Shown piece by piece: positions 1 through 7,769 of a stretch of 7,965 bases of DNA. The notes beneath the pieces were generated by a model that was not told where the DNA came from, did no database searches, and worked only from the letters and a program-made list of their open reading frames with translations. The position numbers and the translations under genes are program-made. The stretch covers positions 1 through 7,965 of the forward strand of contig CANGCU010000048.1 in assembly GCA_947452355.1 (NCBI GenBank), read 5' to 3'. Each line of letters begins with the position of its first letter. The stretch's first letter is position 1. The DNA is from Microbacteriaceae bacterium. GTDB lineage: Bacteria > Actinomycetota > Actinomycetes > Actinomycetales > Microbacteriaceae.

Positions 1-1205
1 GCGGCAAGGGCTGCGAGGTGTGGGACTACGAGGGCAACACGTACCTCGACTTCTCGAGCATGCTCGTCAACGTCAACATCGGGCATCAGCACCCCAAGGT
101 CGTTGACGCGATCAAGGCGCAGGCCGACATCCTCACGACCGTTGCCCCCGCCCACGCCAACAACATGCGGGCGCTTGCGGCCGAAAAGATTCTCGCTCAC
201 GTTCCCGACACATTCACCAAGGTGTTCTTCACCAACGGCGGTGCGGACGCGAATGAAAACGCCATCCGCATGGCGCGCATTCACACGGGCCGCGACAAGG
301 TCATCTCGTTCTACCGGTCGTATCACGGGAACACCGGCGCGGCCATCGTCGCGACGGGCGACTGGCGCCGTATCCCCAACGAATACTCGCGCGGACACGT
401 TCACGTGTTCGGCCCGCACCTCTACCGATCGGAATACTGGTCGACGACTCCCGAGCAAGAATCCGAGCGCGCCCTTCATCACCTCGAACGAGTCATCCAG
501 GCACAAGGCCCCGATTCGATTGCGGCGTTCCTCATCGAGACGGTTCCCGGCACCGCCGGCATCCTTACTCCCCCGCCCGGATACCTCAAGGGCGTGCGGG
601 CCCTCGCCGACAAGTACGGCATCATCCTCATTCTCGACGAGGTCATGGCCGGCTTCGGTCGAACCGGTGAGTGGTTCGCGTTCGATGCGTTCGATGTCGT
701 CCCCGACCTCATCACGTTCGCCAAGGGCGTCAACTCAGGGTACGTCCCCGTCGGTGGCGTCATCATCTCGGGTGACATCGCCAAGACCTTCGATGACCGC
801 GTCTTCCCCGGCGGCCTGACCTATTCGGGTCACCCGCTCGCCGCAGCGAGCATCGTTGCCGCAATCGGCGCGATGGAAGACGAAGGCGTCATCGAAAACG
901 CCCGTTCCATCGGTGAGAACGTTCTGGGTCCCGGTCTTCGCGAACTTCAGACGAAACACGACGTCATCGGTGACGTTCGCGGGTCCGGCGTCTTCTGGGC
1001 ACTCGAGTTCGTCGCCGATCGCGAGACGCGAACACCTGTTGATGCAGCCTGGATGGGGAAACTGAGGACCGCACTGTTCGCAGCGCGGCTGGTCCCGTTC
1101 ATGGCCGACAACCGCCTGCACGTCGTTCCGCCGTGTGTCGTCACCGAGGACGAGGCGCGTCGCGGACTCGCGATCATCGACCAGGTCTTGTCTGAACTGA
1201 ACTAG
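1..1205 (+). CDS. Class III PLP-dependent aminotransferase (omega-aminotransferase type), 5' truncated
   Basis: This is the C-terminal bulk of a fold-type I, class III aminotransferase, a cytosolic enzyme that moves an amino group to a keto acid using pyridoxal phosphate. The frame is open from base 3 to the TAG at 1203-1205. The GTG at 18 is an internal valine codon, because the conserved reading continues upstream of it (GKGCEVWDYEGN), so the true start lies outside the window; probably a few tens of residues are missing. Visible landmarks are NGGADANENA (bases about 234-263), SYHGNTGAA, the PLP-ring aspartate in ILDEVMAGFGRTG (Asp codon 636-638) and the Schiff-base lysine in FAKGVNSGYVP (Lys codon 723-725), then GGLTYSGHPLA. 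All catalytic residues in view are intact. The closest types I recall are beta-alanine- or taurine-pyruvate-like enzymes of actinobacteria, but the substrate is not readable from sequence and the neighbours give no pathway. Leucine codons are mostly CTC. The nitroreductase follows after 31 nt on the same strand. Confidence 0.92.
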   Translation, partial: GKGCEVWDYEGNTYLDFSSMLVNVNIGHQHPKVVDAIKAQADILTTVAPAHANNMRALAAEKILAHVPDTFTKVFFTNGGADANENAIRMARIHTGRDKVISFYRSYHGNTGAAIVATGDWRRIPNEYSRGHVHVFGPHLYRSEYWSTTPEQESERALHHLERVIQAQGPDSIAAFLIETVPGTAGILTPPPGYLKGVRALADKYGIILILDEVMAGFGRTGEWFAFDAFDVVPDLITFAKGVNSGYVPVGGVIISGDIAKTFDDRVFPGGLTYSGHPLAAASIVAAIGAMEDEGVIENARSIGENVLGPGLRELQTKHDVIGDVRGSGVFWALEFVADRETRTPVDAAWMGKLRTALFAARLVPFMADNRLHVVPPCVVTEDEARRGLAIIDQVLSELN

Positions 1206-1223
1206 TCATCGCCCGCGAAACGG

Positions 1224-1229
1224 CACAAT
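1224..1229 (+). promoter_or_regulatory. Putative -10 element for the nitroreductase gene (leaderless start)
   Basis: CACAAT matches the TATAAT consensus at four positions and ends 7 nt before the ATG at 1237, which would put transcription initiation at or next to the start codon. No clear -35 hexamer is visible at a 16-18 nt spacing. The absence of any ribosome-binding sequence before the ATG supports the idea, but the motif alone is weak. Confidence 0.35.
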
Positions 1230-1236
1230 AAGACAT

Positions 1237-1965
1237 ATGGACTCCTCCGCATTTAGTTCGTTCCTCGCGTCACGCCGCAGCACCCGAGACTTCCTACCGA
1301 AGCCGGTGCCGCAGGATGTGATTGACGCGATTTTGACGGATGCGATGACGGCTCCGAGCTGGTCCAACACCCGACCGTACATGGTGGCGGTGGCGACGGG
1401 CGAGGTTCGCGATCGCATTTCAACCGAGTTGCTGCGTCGGTGGGCGATTGCGGGCGAGGCGCTGCGCGGCTCGTGGTGGAAAAAGGTGTTGTTTTTCCTC
1501 AAGCGCGACGGGTTACCGACGAGCGACTACAAGGTGTGGCGACCGTATCCGAAAGATGTGCAACCGCGCAGCCAAAAGATCGGCCGTGACCTGTACACGC
1601 ACATCGGTGTCGCACGCGGCGACAAGGCTGCGCGTGACCGCGAGTGGGCACGAAACTTCGACATGTTCGGAGCGCCCGTCGCAATCTTCATTTTCACTCA
1701 CTCGGGGTTGCCGACCTATGCCGTTTCCGACGCCGGCTTGTTCATGGAAAACCTCATGTTGTCCGCGCACGCACGCGGGCTCGGGACCTGCGCACAGGGC
1801 GCTCTCGCCGTGTGGTCCGATCCGGTCAAAGCTGAATTCGACGTGCCGAAACAGTACAAGTTGCTGTGTGGAATCTCGATCGGTTACCCCTCGAAGGACA
1901 AGGTCAACACGTTCCGCGCCGAGCGTCTGCCGATCGCGGACATTACGCTTCGGCCGAAGAGTTAG
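1237..1965 (+). CDS. Nitroreductase family FMN-dependent oxidoreductase
   Basis: The 242-residue protein belongs to the nitroreductase (COG0778) fold: cytosolic homodimeric flavoenzymes that use NAD(P)H to reduce nitro groups, quinones or similar acceptors. Seen in the sequence: the N-terminal FMN-phosphate motif RRSTRDF (residues 13-19), SWSNTRP (41-47), the core strand APVAIFIF (146-153), GLGTCAQGAL (181-190) and the C-terminal GISIGYP...NTFRAERLP (212-232). The insert at about residues 78-140, with WRPYPKDVQPRSQ, resembles the PnbA-like subgroup; substrate unknown. The ATG at 1237 has no Shine-Dalgarno sequence, but a -10-like CACAAT ends 7 nt upstream, so the mRNA may be leaderless. The TAG stop shares two bases with the stop of the convergent EamA gene. 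Leucine codon use (7 TTG, 5 CTG, 5 CTC, and one each of CTA, TTA, CTT out of 20) differs from the aminotransferase just upstream, which has one TTG among 28 leucines. Confidence 0.92.
   Translation: MDSSAFSSFLASRRSTRDFLPKPVPQDVIDAILTDAMTAPSWSNTRPYMVAVATGEVRDRISTELLRRWAIAGEALRGSWWKKVLFFLKRDGLPTSDYKVWRPYPKDVQPRSQKIGRDLYTHIGVARGDKAARDREWARNFDMFGAPVAIFIFTHSGLPTYAVSDAGLFMENLMLSAHARGLGTCAQGALAVWSDPVKAEFDVPKQYKLLCGISIGYPSKDKVNTFRAERLPIADITLRPKS
1948..1959 (-). terminator. Possible 3' hairpin for the EamA gene, inside the nitroreductase CDS
   Basis: CTTCGGCCGAAG is a perfect 12-bp palindrome lying 2 nt beyond the EamA stop codon in the - strand transcript. It can fold as a 4-bp stem with a GGCC tetraloop. 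No T-tract follows, so a classic intrinsic terminator is not shown. It is also coding sequence of the nitroreductase (residues near LRPKS), so the palindrome may be chance. Confidence 0.22.
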
Positions 1966-2837
1966 CGCGCAAGTCGCGTGCGCACGGCGAGTGCTGCACA
2001 CGCGATTACGGCAGCGCCGCCAATAGCAACGTCGACAGTTATCACCTCGCCCAACAACAACGCCGCCCACACGATCGACAGGACGGGCTGAATCAACTGC
2101 ACTTGGCTCACGGTCGTGATTGGTCCGATGGCGAGTCCGCGATACCACCCGAAGAACGACAGATACATCGATATGGCGCCGAGGTAGACGAACGCCGCCC
2201 ACTGCCACGGTGTTGCGGTGATGGGTTGGGTTGCGGCCGACACGACGGTCATGATGATCATCACGGGCGACCAGATGACGAGCGTCCACGAAATCGTTTG
2301 CCACGAGCCCAGTTCACGAGACACCACGGCACCTTCGCTGTACCCAATCGCCGAGGTGACGACCGCGCCGACCAACAACAGATCCGCCCATTCGAAGTGA
2401 CCGAATTCACCCGCGGCGAGGCTTGCGAACGAAATCGCCGCGACCGCCCCGAGTATCGCGAACACCCAGAACCGCCCGGGAACTCGCTCGCTCGTTCGAA
2501 TGACGGCGACAACCGCAGTGGCAGCGGGCAACAGTCCGATAACAACCGCCGCGTGTGAGGCGGGAACTGTCTGCAGCGCAAAGGAGGTGAAAAAGGGGAA
2601 CCCCACTACAACTCCCGCGCCAACCACAACCAGGTGACGGAACTGGCGGGCATTCGGCAGTTTTTGGCGGGTTGTGACCAACACGATGGTGGCGAGTATT
2701 GCCGCGAGAACAGCCCTGCCTGATCCGATAAAGAGCGGGCTCATCCCGCCGACCGCGACACGGGTGAGCGGAACAGTGAACGAAAAGGCGAGAACCCCGA
2801 GGAACCCCCAACCGAGTCCCGCCGCACGAGAAGACAA
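1962..2837 (-). CDS. EamA/DMT-superfamily membrane transporter
   Basis: The 291-residue protein is an integral membrane protein of the drug/metabolite transporter superfamily, EamA (formerly DUF6) type. About ten hydrophobic helices can be placed, near residues 8-28, 34-55, 68-88, 92-113, 122-142, 150-170, 183-203, 211-231, 240-263 and 268-287. This gives the two five-helix EamA repeats expected for the family. The second repeat ends with the family-typical stretch QPVLSIVWAALLLGE (250-264). Such proteins export or import amino acids, nucleosides or other small metabolites; the substrate cannot be predicted here. The only usable start is a TTG at 2837, 3 nt after the prs stop; no in-frame ATG or GTG lies in the first 25 codons, so translation is probably coupled to prs. 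Its stop TAA (1964-1962) overlaps the stop of the convergent nitroreductase gene. It is likely the last gene of a glmU-prs-eamA transcript. Confidence 0.9.
   Translation of the reverse strand: MSSRAAGLGWGFLGVLAFSFTVPLTRVAVGGMSPLFIGSGRAVLAAILATIVLVTTRQKLPNARQFRHLVVVGAGVVVGFPFFTSFALQTVPASHAAVVIGLLPAATAVVAVIRTSERVPGRFWVFAILGAVAAISFASLAAGEFGHFEWADLLLVGAVVTSAIGYSEGAVVSRELGSWQTISWTLVIWSPVMIIMTVVSAATQPITATPWQWAAFVYLGAISMYLSFFGWYRGLAIGPITTVSQVQLIQPVLSIVWAALLLGEVITVDVAIGGAAVIACAALAVRTRLAR
1965..1981 (+). terminator. Possible 3' hairpin for the nitroreductase gene, inside the EamA CDS
   Basis: GCGCGC AAGTC GCGTGC forms a 6-bp stem (one G-U pair in RNA) with a 5-nt loop, beginning at the last base of the nitroreductase stop codon. 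No U-tract follows. The same bases encode the arginine-rich C-terminus of the EamA protein on the other strand, so GC-rich coding composition could explain it. Confidence 0.22.
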
Positions 2838-2840
2838 CAG

Positions 2841-3818
2841 CTATGCGGCCCCGTCGAACATTCCGGTGACGGATCCTTCGCCGAACACCTCGCGAATGGC
2901 CGTAGCGATAGTTGGCGCGATTGACAGAACTTCGAGTCGATCCCAGCGCTTCTCTTCGGGGATCGGCAGGGTGTCGGTGACGACGACCTTGTCAATGAAA
3001 TCCGCCTGCAAGATTTCGGTGGCGGGGTCCGAGAACACGGCGTGCGTCGCCGCGACGACGACTCCCTTCGCGCCGGCGTTCTTCAACGCTTCGGCGGCCT
3101 TGACGATGGTTCGACCGGTGTCGATGAGGTCGTCAACGATGAGACACACGCGCCCCTCGACGTCACCAACGATTTCATGCACCGAAACCTGGTTTGCGAT
3201 TTTGGGATCGCGACGCTTGTGGATGAGGGCAAGGGGTGCTCCGAGCTTGTCGCTCCACACGTCGGCAACGCGAACGCGACCCATGTCCGGGCTCACAACC
3301 GTGAGAATCGACGGGTCAATTTGTGCCCGGAAGTGCTCGAGCAGGACGGGCATCGCGAACAGGTGGTCGAACGGTCCGTCGAAGAAACCCTGAATCTGTG
3401 CTGCGTGAATGTCGACCGACATAATTCGGTCGGCTCCGGCCGTCTTGAAGAGGTCAGCGACGAGTCTCGCTGAAATCGGTTCGCGTCCGCGGCTCTTCTT
3501 GTCTTGGCGGGCGTAGGGGTAAAACGGTGCGACCACGGTGATGCGCTTCGCGCTAGCACGCTTGAGTGCGTCGACCATGATGAGCTGTTCCATGAGCCAT
3601 TCGTTAATGGGGGTGCAGTGGGACTGAATGACGAACGCGTCGGTACCACGAACGGACTCGTCGAAACGGGCATAGATTTCACCGTTAGCGAAGGTGCGGG
3701 CGTCGGTCGGCCACAGCTCGGTTCCCAACTCCGCCGCGATGTCCTGCGAGAGCTGGGGATGGGCTCGGCCCGAAATGAGGATGAGCTTCTTCTTGCCAGC
3801 CAACTCCATGGTGTCCAT
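2841..3818 (-). CDS. prs: Ribose-phosphate pyrophosphokinase (PRPP synthetase, class I)
   Basis: This cytosolic enzyme converts ribose 5-phosphate and ATP to PRPP, feeding purine, pyrimidine, NAD, histidine and tryptophan synthesis. At 325 residues it has the usual length. Visible landmarks are FANGEIYARFDESVRG (residues 43-58), the catalytic flexible loop PYARQDKKSRGREPIS (101-116), VDIHAAQIQGFF (135-146), VVSPDMGRVRVADVWSDKL (174-192, usually SPDSG in this family) and the PRPP-binding loop VDDLIDTGRT (228-237). The ATG at 3818 is preferred over a second in-frame ATG at 3809, because it lies 4 nt from the glmU stop and nearest to an AGGAAA sequence at 3836-3831 within the glmU 3' end (spacing 12 nt, rather long). 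The glmU-prs pair is common in bacteria and suggests one transcription unit; the EamA gene begins 3 nt after its TAG stop. Confidence 0.98.
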   Translation of the reverse strand: MDTMELAGKKKLILISGRAHPQLSQDIAAELGTELWPTDARTFANGEIYARFDESVRGTDAFVIQSHCTPINEWLMEQLIMVDALKRASAKRITVVAPFYPYARQDKKSRGREPISARLVADLFKTAGADRIMSVDIHAAQIQGFFDGPFDHLFAMPVLLEHFRAQIDPSILTVVSPDMGRVRVADVWSDKLGAPLALIHKRRDPKIANQVSVHEIVGDVEGRVCLIVDDLIDTGRTIVKAAEALKNAGAKGVVVAATHAVFSDPATEILQADFIDKVVVTDTLPIPEEKRWDRLEVLSIAPTIATAIREVFGEGSVTGMFDGAA

Positions 3819-3822
3819 TGGA

Positions 3823-5253
3823 CTACTCGCTTTCCTGTGTCGCGTGTTTCGCGGCCTCGGCGGCAGCGGTGCCCGATCGATTGTTTTCGACCCAACCCTC
3901 GACGTTGCGCTGCCCAGCGACCGTCATTCCCAGCGACCCCGCTGGGACGTTTCGTCGGACGATCGTTCCGGCGGCCGTGTATGACCCATCCGCGATCGTG
4001 ACAGGCGCAACAAAGACGTTGTGTGACCCGGTTCGGACGTGCGATCCGACGACGGTCGCGTGCTTGGCGACACCGTCGTAGTTCGCCGTGATAGTTCCGG
4101 CTCCGATATTCGATTCCTCGCCGACGGTCGTGTCGCCGATGTACGAAAGATGCGGAACTTTGCTGCCGCGGCCAATCTGAGAATTCTTGGTTTCGACGAA
4201 CGCGCCAATCTTGCCGCCTTCACCGAGGACGGTTCCGGGTCGCAGGTACGAGAACGGGCCAACGCTGGCGTTCGCTTCGATGACGGCGAGCGTCGCGTCG
4301 GTCCGAGTGACGGTCGCACCTTCTCCGATTTCGCAATCGCGCAGAGTCGTGTCGGGGCCAACCGTCGCGCAACACGCGATGCTCGTCGCGCCCTTGAGGA
4401 AGGTTCCGGGGAGGATGTGGGCGTCGGGTTCGATCGAGACCGCACGATCGATCCACGTCGTCGCCGGGTCGTCGATGGACACGCCGTTCAGTTGGTGTCC
4501 GCGCACGATCATCGCGTTGAGCCGTGCCTGAACCGCGGAGAGTTGTGCGCGGTCGTTGACTCCCGCAACGACCCACGCTTCGTAGACGGGGTTTGCGCCG
4601 ACGGTGAGGTTGTCGTTCGCGAGAAGTTCAATGACGTCGGTCAAGTATTTTTCACCCTGGGCGTTCGACGTTCCGACCTTGCCGAGCGAGTCCTTGAGCG
4701 CCGACGCACGGAAAACGTAGGTTCCGGTATTGATCTCGGAAATTCCCAACTCGTCCTCGGCGGCGTCCTTGTGCTCAACGATTCGGTGGAACTCACCTGC
4801 CGAGTCTCGAACGATTCGACCGTAACCCGTTGGGTCATCGACGAGGGCGGAAAGAACGGATGCGGCACGTTCGCGCTGGCGGTGTTCGTCAATCAAATCG
4901 GCCAGAGTTTCCGCGTCCAGCAAGGGCACGTCGCCACTGATGACAACGACGTCACCGTCGAAATCGGCGAGGGAATCCAGCGCGAGTTCAACCGCACGAC
5001 CCGTTCCGGGGACGTTGTCTTGGTCGACAATCACGACGCCGTCGGACAGTTCACTAATAGCCGCGGCCACCGCGTCGCGCTGGTGTCGAACGACCGCGAC
5101 CGTTCGTGCGGGGTGCAGTGCGGCGACCGTTGACAACACGTGCCCGATCATCGGCACACCCGCAATCGGGTGCAATACCTTGGCCGTTGCGGATTTCATC
5201 CGCGTTCCCTCCCCGGCGGCGAGAATCACCACGGCGAGGGAAGCATCGGTCAT
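3823..5253 (-). CDS. glmU: Bifunctional UDP-N-acetylglucosamine pyrophosphorylase / glucosamine-1-phosphate N-acetyltransferase
   Basis: GlmU catalyses the last two cytosolic steps to UDP-GlcNAc: acetylation of glucosamine-1-phosphate by acetyl-CoA and uridylyl transfer from UTP. The product supplies peptidoglycan synthesis. The 476-residue protein shows the N-terminal nucleotidyltransferase signature LAAGEGTRMKS (residues 11-21) with Lys25, GTGRA (83-87), GDVPLL (107-112) and GYGRIV (143-148). The C-terminal left-handed beta-helix has hexapeptide repeats from about 270 to 440, with LRPG (337-340), VETKNS (353-358), the expected acetyltransfer base His368 in KVPHLSYIGD, and NYDG (391-394). 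Both active sites look intact. A short, polar Ala/Glu-rich tail ends the protein, as in other actinobacterial GlmU. The ATG at 5253 gives the canonical N-terminus. It lacks a Shine-Dalgarno sequence and has a -10-like CAGAAT 6 nt upstream, suggesting a leaderless mRNA. It heads the glmU-prs-eamA unit, with 4 nt to prs. Confidence 0.98.
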   Translation of the reverse strand: MTDASLAVVILAAGEGTRMKSATAKVLHPIAGVPMIGHVLSTVAALHPARTVAVVRHQRDAVAAAISELSDGVVIVDQDNVPGTGRAVELALDSLADFDGDVVVISGDVPLLDAETLADLIDEHRQRERAASVLSALVDDPTGYGRIVRDSAGEFHRIVEHKDAAEDELGISEINTGTYVFRASALKDSLGKVGTSNAQGEKYLTDVIELLANDNLTVGANPVYEAWVVAGVNDRAQLSAVQARLNAMIVRGHQLNGVSIDDPATTWIDRAVSIEPDAHILPGTFLKGATSIACCATVGPDTTLRDCEIGEGATVTRTDATLAVIEANASVGPFSYLRPGTVLGEGGKIGAFVETKNSQIGRGSKVPHLSYIGDTTVGEESNIGAGTITANYDGVAKHATVVGSHVRTGSHNVFVAPVTIADGSYTAAGTIVRRNVPAGSLGMTVAGQRNVEGWVENNRSGTAAAEAAKHATQESE

Positions 5254-5259
5254 ATGACC

Positions 5260-5265
5260 ATTCTG
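5260..5265 (-). promoter_or_regulatory. Putative -10 element for glmU (leaderless start)
   Basis: On the - strand CAGAAT is followed by exactly 6 nt and then the glmU ATG, the spacing at which transcription would begin on the start codon. It has four of six consensus matches. A -35 match at 17-18 nt is poor (CCGACC). It sits in the 91-bp region between the divergent glmU and tRNA-Gln genes, which holds no other gene. Confidence 0.4.
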
Positions 5266-5300
5266 GCACTAGCCGTACGCCACGGTCGGTTGGGCGCGGA

Positions 5301-5329
5301 GTGTCACACAAATTCGGGCAGAATAGAAG
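5301..5329 (+). promoter_or_regulatory. Putative promoter of tRNA-Gln
   Basis: GTGTCA (5301-5306, four matches to TTGACA) and TAGAAG (5324-5329, four matches to TATAAT) are separated by 17 nt. Initiation would fall near 5336, giving a leader of about 9 nt. An alternative -10, CAGAAT at 5319-5324, has no good -35. The prediction rests on weak matches and on the need for a promoter in this divergent gap. Confidence 0.35.
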
Positions 5330-5344
5330 AGCCCTGCGGGGCAA

Positions 5345-5419
5345 TGCCCCTTAGTGTAATGGCAGCACGGCATCCTTTGGAGATGTTCGGTCTTGGTTCG
5401 AATCCAGGAGGGGCAGCCA
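5345..5419 (+). tRNA. tRNA-Gln, anticodon UUG, with encoded CCA
   Basis: A complete cloverleaf can be folded by eye. The acceptor stem TGCCCCT pairs with AGGGGCA (5409-5415) and is followed by discriminator G5416 and an encoded CCA (5417-5419). The D-arm is GTGT/GCAC with GG in the loop. The anticodon stem GCATC/GATGT holds the loop CTTTGGA, which gives anticodon TTG (CAA and, by wobble, CAG codons). The variable loop is TCGGT, and the T-arm is CTTGG/CCAGG with loop TTCGAAT. The U1-A72 pair is typical of bacterial tRNA-Gln. Most actinobacteria charge this tRNA with glutamate and amidate it with GatCAB. A tRNA-Gln next to glmU is a recurrent actinobacterial arrangement. The CCA end touches the stop codon of the convergent ABC-F gene with no base between. 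Confidence 0.97.
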
Positions 5420-7198
<1,779 letters not shown>

Positions 7199-7204
7199 CT
7201 CGTC

Positions 7205-7210
7205 AGTTTA
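7205..7210 (-). promoter_or_regulatory. Putative -10 element for the ABC-F gene (leaderless start)
   Basis: On the - strand TAAACT (TAnnnT type) is followed by 6 nt and then the GTG start codon, so transcription would begin on the start codon. No good -35 is seen. It lies in the 40-bp gap shared with divergent lspA, which must hold promoters for both genes unless lspA is read from far upstream. Confidence 0.4.
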
Positions 7211-7230
7211 GACAGGTAAAAGGTTAGAGA

Positions 7231-7266
7231 ATGGAGGGGTGTCCCGACGATCCCTCACTGTGCTGA
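7231..7266 (+). other. Possible 11-codon upstream ORF overlapping the lspA start
   Basis: ATG at 7231 has an AAAGG (7218-7222) at 8 nt spacing, better than anything at the correct distance from the lspA GTG. It reads MEGCPDDPSLC and stops at TGA 7264-7266, out of frame with lspA. The stop lies beside an in-frame lspA GTG (codon 8, 7260-7262), a distance at which reinitiation can occur. Such a short ORF may be chance. Confidence 0.2.
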
Positions 7267-7769
7267 CCTTCTCGCTCGCCGCTGTGTGGATTGCGCTCGA
7301 CCAGGTGACGAAGTTCTGGGCCGAGAACTCGCTCGTCGGTCAGCCTCGCGTTCCCGTCCTGGGCGGATGGTTCGGCCTCATTTTGGTGTACAACCCGGGC
7401 GCGGCTTTTGGACTCGGCACGGGGTACATCTGGATTCTCACCGTGATTGCGGGAATCGCGGCCATTGCGCTCGTCGTCCTCGCGTTTCGCGTCCCATCGT
7501 TGGTCTGGGGAATTGCCATCGGGTCGATGCTCGGCGGTGCCATCTCGCACTTCTTCGACCGGCTTCTTCGCGGAGAAACCCTTGGGTCGGGCCACATCGT
7601 CGACTTCATTGACTACGGCGGATTCTTCGTCGGTAACGTCGCCGACATCGCACTCGTCGGTGCGGCCCTCGGCGCAGTACTTCTCAGCTTTCTGGGAGTA
7701 CCGTTTAGCGAATCCGCGCGCCCGGCACCGGAGACGTCACCGACTGCGCCTTCTTCCCGTCAGCCGTAA
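7239..7769 (+). CDS. lspA: Lipoprotein signal peptidase (signal peptidase II)
   Basis: LspA is an inner-membrane aspartyl protease that removes the signal peptide from lipid-modified prolipoproteins. The 176-residue protein has four hydrophobic segments (about 5-23, 62-83, 86-106, 129-152). Family motifs are LDQVTK (Asp21, Lys25), VYNPGAAFG (Asn52), GHIVDFIDY with catalytic Asp122, and GNVADIAL with Asn133 and catalytic Asp136. The third motif reads GGAISHFFDRL where most LspA have GNxxDR, so the usual Asn is His104. The start is GTG 7239: an in-frame TAG at 7209 blocks extension and no other start lies between. GTG 7260 is the alternative. GGAGGGG touches the GTG and is too close for a normal Shine-Dalgarno. 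Residues 156-176, Pro/Ser-rich, are encoded by DNA that overlaps the 3' end of convergent ispE. lspA usually sits near divIVA/rluD in actinobacteria, so this location is unusual. Confidence 0.95.
   Translation: MSRRSLTVLTFSLAAVWIALDQVTKFWAENSLVGQPRVPVLGGWFGLILVYNPGAAFGLGTGYIWILTVIAGIAAIALVVLAFRVPSLVWGIAIGSMLGGAISHFFDRLLRGETLGSGHIVDFIDYGGFFVGNVADIALVGAALGAVLLSFLGVPFSESARPAPETSPTAPSSRQP

Noticed and set aside
18..20. GTG as the start codon of the aminotransferase.
   Set aside because: The conserved reading continues upstream to base 3 with a plausible class III N-terminal segment, so the codon is internal and the gene is cut by the window edge.
103..819. A 238-codon + strand frame inside the aminotransferase gene.
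   Set aside because: It is composed mainly of Arg, Ser, Thr and Pro, the usual off-frame product of GC-rich genes, while the other frame encodes a complete set of aminotransferase motifs.
5254..5344. A riboswitch or small RNA in the gap between glmU and tRNA-Gln.
   Set aside because: The gap is only 91 bp, contains only short GC hairpins, and is accounted for by two divergent promoters and the tRNA leader. No known riboswitch core was recognised.
5345..5419. The tRNA gene as an integration (att) site for a mobile element.
   Set aside because: No integrase gene and no direct repeat of the tRNA 3' end is visible in the window, and both flanks are core genes in their usual order.
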